Shown here piece by piece: positions 5,785 through 10,584 of a stretch of DNA of 10,584 nucleotides (the first letter of the stretch is position 1; every line of letters begins with the position of its first letter). The notes below the pieces were generated by a model that was given only the letters and a program-made list of their open reading frames with translations, made no database searches and was not told the DNA's origin. This DNA is from an uncultured Eubacterium sp. (GTDB taxonomy: Bacteria > Bacillota > Clostridia > Oscillospirales > Acutalibacteraceae), in assembly GCA_910577215.1 (NCBI GenBank), contig CAJTMQ010000055.1, positions 1 through 10,584 on the forward strand, given 5' to 3'. A program made the translations under genes and the position numbers.

Positions 5785-7597
5785 TTTTAAAATGATTTTT
5801 AAAATGTACGGAGAAATTCACCGCCTTGAAAAGCACACCATTCCTGCAAAGCTTATAAATGCATTAATACAGGCGGCAAGACCTTTTGTTAATATCTATT
5901 TCACGGCTAAGCTTGTTACCCTGCTTTCCAACGGAGCGGACTTTAAAGATGTACTTATTTACATCTGCCTTGCGCTTATCATTAATTTTATTTTCCACTT
6001 CCTTAATAATTTTCTTTCAGATTATGAAAGCGGTTTGCAGCACATTCTGCTTGACAAAGAAAGTGAGAAAATGGCTAAAAAACTGTATAAAACGGAGTAT
6101 GAAAAGCTGGAGGACAGCGAATTCCGTGAAATAATCCATAAGCACGAGGAGGCAGGTGCAAGCCGCTGGGCAAGATTTCCGTATTTTATATGGACAACAT
6201 CTGTATTTATAAGCGGTGTTTTAACACTTACCATTGCAATCATAATGATTATGCCGCTTCTTAAAATCGGCTTCACTGCAACAGGAGCAGGATTTTTTGA
6301 AAAGCCTGTTTTCCTTATAACACTGATATGTGTTATTGTTTCCATGGCAGTTATTATGCTGCTTATTGCAATTAAAATGAACAAATCATACCTTGCAGCT
6401 AATGAAGCCTATGCCGAGCTTGACAGATTATTTTACTCCTTCATAGATATTTTCAGAGATTACAAAACAGGCAAGGAAATAAGACTTTACAAAGAGCAGG
6501 AATTAATCAACCATATTGCAACGGATAAAATACTGAATGACGGCGAAAAAACACTGAAAAAGATTTCAATGAAAACTGCCAAAACAAGTTCCTTTGTTGC
6601 CATTATGGGTGCGGCAGTCAGCTTTGGTGTTTACCTGTTTATTGGTGTTAAAGGACTTTACGGGCTCTTTGACATTGGTAATTTAGTTCTTTACTGCGGT
6701 GCTTTTATGCAAATTATTAACGGTGTTATGCAGCTTGCAAATACGCTTGGCAAGCTTGTTGAAATACTGCCGCTTGCCAATGTCTATTTCACCATTATTG
6801 AATCAACTGATGATAAACGCTACGGCGAAAAAGAGCTTAATCAAGATAAAATTGAAATTGAATTCAGAAATGTATCTTTCAGATACCCCGGCAGTAAGAA
6901 TTACGCACTTAAAAATGTTAATTTGCATATTAAAGACGGTAAACACCTTGCTGTTGTGGGCAGAAACGGAAGCGGAAAAACAACCTTTATCAAGCTGATG
7001 TGCAGACTTTATGATGTTACTGAGGGTGAAATTCTTATTAACGGCATAAACATTAAGGATTACACAAAAGATAGCATAATCAAGCTTTATTCCGTTGTTT
7101 TTCAGGATTTTCAGATGTTTTCACTTGAGCTTTACAAAAATGTATGCACAAGTGAGAAATACAGCAAGGATAAACTGTACAGCTGCCTTGAGCAGGCGAA
7201 CATTAAAGCGCGCGTTTTGAATATGCCGCAAAAAGAAAACACCTATCTTTACAAAAACATTGATAAGGCAGGCATTGAAATTTCGGGCGGCGAGGCACAG
7301 AAGCTGGCACTTGCACGAGCGTTGTACAAGGACAGCCCTGTTGTTATTCTTGATGAGCCGACTGCAGCGCTTGACCCTGTTGCGGAAAATGAAATATACA
7401 ACCGGTTCAATTCCTTTGTTCAGAATAAAACAGCAATTTATATTTCTCACAGGCTTTCAAGCTGTGCCTTCTGTGATGACATAGCTGTGTTTGAAAAGGC
7501 AGAGCTTGTTGAATTCGGAACACACAGAGAGCTTATTGACAGCGGCGGCAAATACTTTGAACTATGGAATGCACAGGCAAAATATTATACTGAATAA
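5777..7597 (+). CDS. ABC exporter half-transporter (permease fused to ATPase), subunit 2
   Basis: 606 residues from ATG 5777. This start is chosen over an in-frame ATG at 5714 because it has GGAGG at correct spacing and avoids a long overlap with gene 1. The membrane domain has helices about 28-48, 58-79, 138-160, 177-198, 272-290 and 297-318. The ATPase (about 358-600) has Walker A GRNGSGKTT (395-403), Q-loop Gln443, signature ISGGEAQ (from 502), Walker B VVILDEP (522-528) and H-loop His558. Both ATP sites of the predicted heterodimer keep their catalytic residues, unlike many heterodimeric exporters where one site is degenerate. The two subunits share D-loop wording (EPTAALDP followed by AENE), pointing to an old duplication. 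The stop is followed after 3 bases by a bidirectional terminator. Substrate is not predictable. Confidence 0.92.
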   Translation: MRNFKMIFKMYGEIHRLEKHTIPAKLINALIQAARPFVNIYFTAKLVTLLSNGADFKDVLIYICLALIINFIFHFLNNFLSDYESGLQHILLDKESEKMAKKLYKTEYEKLEDSEFREIIHKHEEAGASRWARFPYFIWTTSVFISGVLTLTIAIIMIMPLLKIGFTATGAGFFEKPVFLITLICVIVSMAVIMLLIAIKMNKSYLAANEAYAELDRLFYSFIDIFRDYKTGKEIRLYKEQELINHIATDKILNDGEKTLKKISMKTAKTSSFVAIMGAAVSFGVYLFIGVKGLYGLFDIGNLVLYCGAFMQIINGVMQLANTLGKLVEILPLANVYFTIIESTDDKRYGEKELNQDKIEIEFRNVSFRYPGSKNYALKNVNLHIKDGKHLAVVGRNGSGKTTFIKLMCRLYDVTEGEILINGINIKDYTKDSIIKLYSVVFQDFQMFSLELYKNVCTSEKYSKDKLYSCLEQANIKARVLNMPQKENTYLYKNIDKAGIEISGGEAQKLALARALYKDSPVVILDEPTAALDPVAENEIYNRFNSFVQNKTAIYISHRLSSCAFCDDIAVFEKAELVEFGTHRELIDSGGKYFELWNAQAKYYTE

Positions 7598-7600
7598 ACA

Positions 7601-7633
7601 AAAAAGAGAGGTAACAAAGTTACCTCTCTTTTT
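7601..7633. terminator. Bidirectional terminator between ABC operon and GH43 operon
   Basis: Perfect 15-bp arms (7601-7615 and 7619-7633; core GAGAGGTAAC/GTTACCTCTC) with a three-base loop AAA. An A-run on the left and T-run on the right give a proper U-tract in both directions. It begins 3 bases after the ABC stop codon, and its right arm overlaps the first two bases of the GH43 stop codon region (7632-7634), so one element ends two convergent operons. Confidence 0.92.
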
Positions 7634-8483
7634 ATACAATTTCAATTGAACTGCCGGTATCCTTGATTTTTACAAAGGTGGGATGTTCACAGCCTGTTTT
7701 ATTCGGGGTGTGGAAGGTCAGCATTAAACCATCCTTACTACCAAACACCATTCCGTGACCGCCGTCATCTGTAATAAGCGGCGGAAGGTGCACAAAATTG
7801 CCGTTTATTTCACCATTATTCGATTTAGCAAGACACTGCGCATACTGATGATTTATAAAGGTAGACCATACCATAAGCAGTTCACCGTCTGACGTTCTGT
7901 ACATAAACGGACCGTCGGTAATGTAATGCTCACCCTGCGGCTTTTCATCAATATAATAAGGTGATGAACCGCTGAAAAGATATACAGGCTCTCCGATGCT
8001 TTCGCTTAAATCATCATTCAGCTTAATAAAGCAAACTGTTCCGTCAACTATCTGCGTATGCTCATGGCAGAAAGCAAGATAAGGGTCTCCGTTTTTATCA
8101 ACATAAAGCGTGCCGTCAAGGCATTCCCAATCCTGCGGTGTTAATGCCTTTTTGCTGTGCGGCTTAAACGGACCGAGCGGACTGTCTGCTCTGAGGGAAA
8201 AGGTGCCTCTTAAACCATTATCGCGTGTAAATGTGGCAAGCATATAATAAGCATCTTTATATTTATGCACTTCAGGTGCCCAGTTAACCTCTCTGTTCAA
8301 GCCGAATGCATCAGAGTTAAAACACGCTTTCGGCTTACTCCAATCAACAAGATTATCCGAAACATAAACGTCAAACCCGCCTGTTTTTTTGCCGAAATCA
8401 GCAGCCCTTGTACCATACATATAATACTTATCGTTCTCAAACAAAACAAACGGATCTCTTATGTTAATATCTTTTAAATTCAT
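7632..8483 (-). CDS. Glycoside hydrolase family 43 enzyme, probably intracellular
   Basis: A 283-residue single-domain five-bladed beta-propeller enzyme. GH43 members act on arabinofuranosides, xylosides or related pentosides with inversion. Visible landmarks are IRDPF with predicted catalytic base Asp10, NWAPEVHKY (67-75), WECLDGTLYVD with predicted pKa-modulating Asp123, ITDGPF at 188-193, and GGHGMVF with His243. At the third catalytic position, where most GH43 enzymes have Glu (EGP or EAP), this protein has Asp190 (TDGP). I recall this wording in similar short GH43-like proteins, so it may be a subfamily trait. There is no signal peptide; the Asp base only 10 residues in argues for a cytoplasmic enzyme. 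The start lies 2 bases after the stop of the upstream gene with only a weak ribosome site (GAG), so it probably relies on coupled translation. It is the last gene of the symporter operon. Confidence 0.88.
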   Translation of the reverse strand: MNLKDINIRDPFVLFENDKYYMYGTRAADFGKKTGGFDVYVSDNLVDWSKPKACFNSDAFGLNREVNWAPEVHKYKDAYYMLATFTRDNGLRGTFSLRADSPLGPFKPHSKKALTPQDWECLDGTLYVDKNGDPYLAFCHEHTQIVDGTVCFIKLNDDLSESIGEPVYLFSGSSPYYIDEKPQGEHYITDGPFMYRTSDGELLMVWSTFINHQYAQCLAKSNNGEINGNFVHLPPLITDDGGHGMVFGSKDGLMLTFHTPNKTGCEHPTFVKIKDTGSSIEIV

Positions 8484-8485
8484 AA

Positions 8486-9097
8486 TTACTCTGCCTTAAT
8501 TTTTTTATTAACTGCAAAATGAAGAACAACCGTGATAATCATAAGCACAACTGCTGCATAAAAGCCGCCGAAATTGCAGATTGTTATTCCCGCAGCAGCC
8601 GCTGCTATACCAACACCTGCAAAAGCAATTATGCCTGCCACAGAAAAAACAATGTTTCTTATCAAGCCGTTTTTCGTGTATGAAAACAGAGAAACCACAA
8701 GATTAACAAGTGCAAACACAATAGCCAAAGCAAAGCAAATTAAGCAAAGCAAAAGTGCCTTATTACCAAAAACATCACTTGAAGATGATATTACCTGTTT
8801 AATAATTGAAACAAGTGTTAAATTGGTTTCATTAAATTTAAAGGTTGGCATAAGAAGTGCCACAACAGGAACAAAAAATGAAAGAAGCCTTAATATTGCA
8901 GGAAGAGAGCCTATTGCGGATTTCTTAATTCCGTCTGTAAGCTTTCCAACAGCAGCCCATTCCTCTTCTGCCTTTGCTGCATCCTCCTTCAAGCGGTTAT
9001 CAAAATCATAATACATCAAATTTGCACCGCAGTGAGGACAGCTCTGCTTAAAATAGAATGCACCTATTTTTTTATCACATTTCGGACAATTACTCAT
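8486..9097 (-). CDS. Zinc-ribbon membrane protein of unknown function
   Basis: 203 residues from the ATG at 9095-9097, chosen because GGAGG at 9108-9112 lies 9 bases upstream. The frame extends to 9172, but the extra 25 residues would overlap the symporter gene. A short N-terminal zinc ribbon has CPKC (Cys4, Cys7) and CPHC (Cys20, Cys23). A charged, probably helical linker (about 32-60) follows, then about four membrane helices (near 67-87, 116-140, 150-172 and 177-196) and a basic tail. Zinc-ribbon plus membrane-helix proteins are frequent in Clostridia and mostly uncharacterised. Its place between a sugar symporter and a GH43, overlapping the first by 8 bases and 2 bases from the second, means it is co-translated with sugar-uptake genes. 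A role in assembly or regulation of the transporter is only a guess. Confidence 0.87.
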   Translation of the reverse strand: MSNCPKCDKKIGAFYFKQSCPHCGANLMYYDFDNRLKEDAAKAEEEWAAVGKLTDGIKKSAIGSLPAILRLLSFFVPVVALLMPTFKFNETNLTLVSIIKQVISSSSDVFGNKALLLCLICFALAIVFALVNLVVSLFSYTKNGLIRNIVFSVAGIIAFAGVGIAAAAAGITICNFGGFYAAVVLMIITVVLHFAVNKKIKAE

Positions 9098-9113
9098 TTT
9101 CATCCACCTCCTG
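9090..9113 (-). promoter_or_regulatory. Overlap junction with embedded ribosome binding site
   Basis: The symporter's last codons (Q-E-V-D-E-N-E-stop) contain GGAGG serving the ATG of the zinc-ribbon gene. The coding regions share 8 bases (9090-9097, ATGAGTAA on the - strand). It differs at only two of 24 positions from the junction at 5761-5784. Confidence 0.85.
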
Positions 9114-10562
9114 TGAAACTTCTTTTGAAAGATTTTCTCTTCTTTCTTTAAGATCTGCACGAATCTGTGCAAGCTTTTCCCCTCTTAAATCATAGAAAAG
9201 ATACGGAATAACTGAAATCAAACCAAGAATATGCGGCACAAGAATATATAATGCCCATATCCATAAATCCGTATTATCACCCATAATTGTTTTCGTTTCA
9301 GTTGAAGAAATCTGAACAAATGAAAGTCCGATGAGCGGCAATAAAGCTGTTCCGATTGAGGTAGAAACAGAGCCTGTGAGTTTGCCGAGGAATGTTAAAA
9401 CAGAGAAGCTTACACCCTCATTTCTTTCGCCTGTTTTCCATTCCATATAATCAACCGTATCACCAATCATTTCTGTTGGAATAACCATATTAATGGTGTT
9501 AAAGAAGCTGAAAATAAAATTCTGAATCATAAGAAGAATTGAAACAACAAGTACATTTGAATTAAAGAATTTCAAGCCGAGAACAAACACAAGAACTCCC
9601 GTTATCAAGCGGCAGCTTAAATTCAGTATAACAATCTGCCTGTTGTCAAATTTCTTTTTCAGCTTCGGAATCAGAAGATATGTAAGGAAGCCGAATATTG
9701 TTCCGGGCAGGTTAATCCAAAGCACCGCCGAGTTAAGATTAAGAACCTCTGAATAATAGTATGTCTGGAATACACTTGCAAGACCGCCGAGTGTACCGAT
9801 AAGATTTGAGCATATAATCAGAAGGAGCGGCTTGTTCTTAAACAGAACCTTGAAGCCATCAATAACGGAGGGTTCTTTAACTGTCTGCACAACTCTTTCC
9901 TTTGTTTTCCAGCCTGCAAGTGAAAACAGACCCATACCGAGTGTGCCTGCAATGATTGCAAGAATAAGGAAATCCTGTGAAAGAGTAAGCTTCCATTTGC
10001 CGTTATTACTTAAGTCCATCATAACAACAAGGAAGGTTGGTGATAATCCGCCGACAATGCTTGAAATAAATCTTGCAGAAGATATTGCCCTTGTTCTGTC
10101 GTTCGGATTAGGAGAAATTGCCGTGCTTAAACTCCAGAACGGAACATCGCCCAGGGTATAGAAAAATTCCCATATAAAATAAGAAATATACATATATACT
10201 ATTTTTACGGTAGTTGATTTTGCATCTGCAAGTATTTCAGGACCTGCAAAAAGCATTATCGTTGTAATTGCCAGCGGAAGCGGAACAAGAATCAGATACG
10301 GGCGAAGCTTACCATAGCGTGTTCTTGTTTTATCAATAATACTTCCCATAAGCGGATCATTTACTGCATCCCATATACCAAGGAACAGAATCATTGTTGA
10401 AACCGCTGCTGCAGGAATACCAAAAACCTTTGTGAAGAAAAGTGAAAGATAGCCGCCTGCTACAAGGTTATAGCCAAATACCTGCCCGGCATTTGCAAAG
10501 CCATAGGCAAGGTTTTCCTTAACCCCTACATAGCGTATTTCCTTTGTTTCTGAATTTGCCAT
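9090..10562 (-). CDS. GPH-family sugar/cation symporter (MFS_2)
   Basis: A 490-residue, 12-helix transporter of the glycoside-pentoside-hexuronide:cation symporter family (relatives MelB, XynB-type and UidB permeases). It would import an oligosaccharide or glycoside with Na+ or H+ across the cytoplasmic membrane. Family hallmarks seen are WDAVNDPLMG (64-73), where Asp65 and Asp69 match the cation-binding DxxxD of MelB; DKTRTRYGKLRPYL (77-90); the NDRTRAISSARF stretch (154-165); and PTEMIGDTVDYMEWKTGER (362-380). The C-terminal tail (about 460-490) is charged and cytoplasmic. The start is supported by GGAGGGG (10567-10573). The operon partner GH43 suggests a pentose-containing substrate such as a xylo- or arabino-oligosaccharide, by context only. 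The promoter lies beyond the window's right end. Confidence 0.93.
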   Translation of the reverse strand: MANSETKEIRYVGVKENLAYGFANAGQVFGYNLVAGGYLSLFFTKVFGIPAAAVSTMILFLGIWDAVNDPLMGSIIDKTRTRYGKLRPYLILVPLPLAITTIMLFAGPEILADAKSTTVKIVYMYISYFIWEFFYTLGDVPFWSLSTAISPNPNDRTRAISSARFISSIVGGLSPTFLVVMMDLSNNGKWKLTLSQDFLILAIIAGTLGMGLFSLAGWKTKERVVQTVKEPSVIDGFKVLFKNKPLLLIICSNLIGTLGGLASVFQTYYYSEVLNLNSAVLWINLPGTIFGFLTYLLIPKLKKKFDNRQIVILNLSCRLITGVLVFVLGLKFFNSNVLVVSILLMIQNFIFSFFNTINMVIPTEMIGDTVDYMEWKTGERNEGVSFSVLTFLGKLTGSVSTSIGTALLPLIGLSFVQISSTETKTIMGDNTDLWIWALYILVPHILGLISVIPYLFYDLRGEKLAQIRADLKERRENLSKEVSQEVDENE

Positions 10563-10566
10563 GTTA

Positions 10567-10573
10567 CCCCTCC
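10567..10573 (-). promoter_or_regulatory. Ribosome binding site of the symporter gene
   Basis: GGAGGGG on the - strand, 4 bases before the ATG counted from its last G (7 from the end of GGAG). It confirms the symporter start. Only 11 further bases remain in the window, so no promoter can be assigned. Confidence 0.8.
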
Positions 10574-10584
10574 GAATTTTTAAA

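Noticed and set aside
6022..6384. 120-codon open frame antisense to the second ABC gene
   Set aside because: Its hydrophobic stretches mirror membrane helices on the real strand, and no start signal is present.
8574..9011. 145-codon open frame antisense to the zinc-ribbon gene
   Set aside because: It is an Ala/Lys/Ser-rich shadow of the membrane-helix codons, without translation signals.
9098..9172. Longer N-terminus of the zinc-ribbon protein, including an ATG at 9101-9103
   Set aside because: It would overlap the symporter gene by over 80 bases and lacks a ribosome site. The ATG at 9101-9103 is too close to GGAGG, while 9095-9097 has proper spacing.
1..10584. CRISPR array, tRNA or rRNA gene, insertion sequence or integrase
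   Set aside because: No regularly spaced repeats, cloverleaf-like elements, terminal inverted repeats with a transposase, or recombinase-like proteins were seen on either strand.

Overview
The window looks like chromosome of a low-GC, Gram-positive anaerobe of the Clostridia, perhaps a gut Ruminococcus/Oscillospiraceae-type bacterium. The grounds are AT-rich DNA with strong GGAGG-type ribosome binding sites, short rho-independent hairpins, and intracellular sugar-cleaving enzymes without signal peptides. The enzymes include a family 3 glycosidase with swapped domain order, an arrangement known from rumen and gut Clostridia. The genus is inference. No RNA gene, insertion sequence, integrase or CRISPR array was seen, and no gene-free stretch exceeds 300 bases.

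Layout: (1) 69-912, + strand: a strong promoter, two small unrecognised membrane proteins 13 nt apart, and a terminator. (2) 941-3482, - strand: a monocistronic permuted GH3 beta-glycosidase with its own likely promoter and a shared terminator hairpin. (3) 3483-3749, - strand: a 74-residue XRE-type regulator with its own terminator. (4) 3750-4005: a divergent regulatory region with a near-consensus promoter (TTGACA-17-TATGAT) whose -35 box overlaps a perfect 9-bp inverted repeat. (5) 4006-7597, + strand: two overlapping ABC exporter half-transporter genes, probably one heterodimer. (6) 7601-7633: a 15-bp bidirectional terminator. (7) 7632-10562, - strand: a tightly packed operon of a GPH-family sugar/cation symporter, a zinc-ribbon four-helix membrane protein of unknown role, and a GH43 glycosidase.

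How the genes may work together: the symporter would import a short glycoside, probably a pentoside, and the cytoplasmic GH43 would release sugars from it. The GH3 enzyme probably does similar intracellular work on beta-linked oligosaccharides from a separate transcript. The XRE regulator lies divergent to the ABC pair and may control it through the 3865-3885 palindrome. The ABC substrate cannot be told from sequence.

The points most worth a second look are the permuted GH3, the two nearly identical 24-nt gene-overlap junctions (5761-5784 and 9090-9113), the palindromic operator candidate, the unrecognised membrane gene pair, the zinc-ribbon protein inside the sugar operon, and an Asp at the usual general-acid Glu position of the GH43. 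I see no clear wholly new defence or mobile system.
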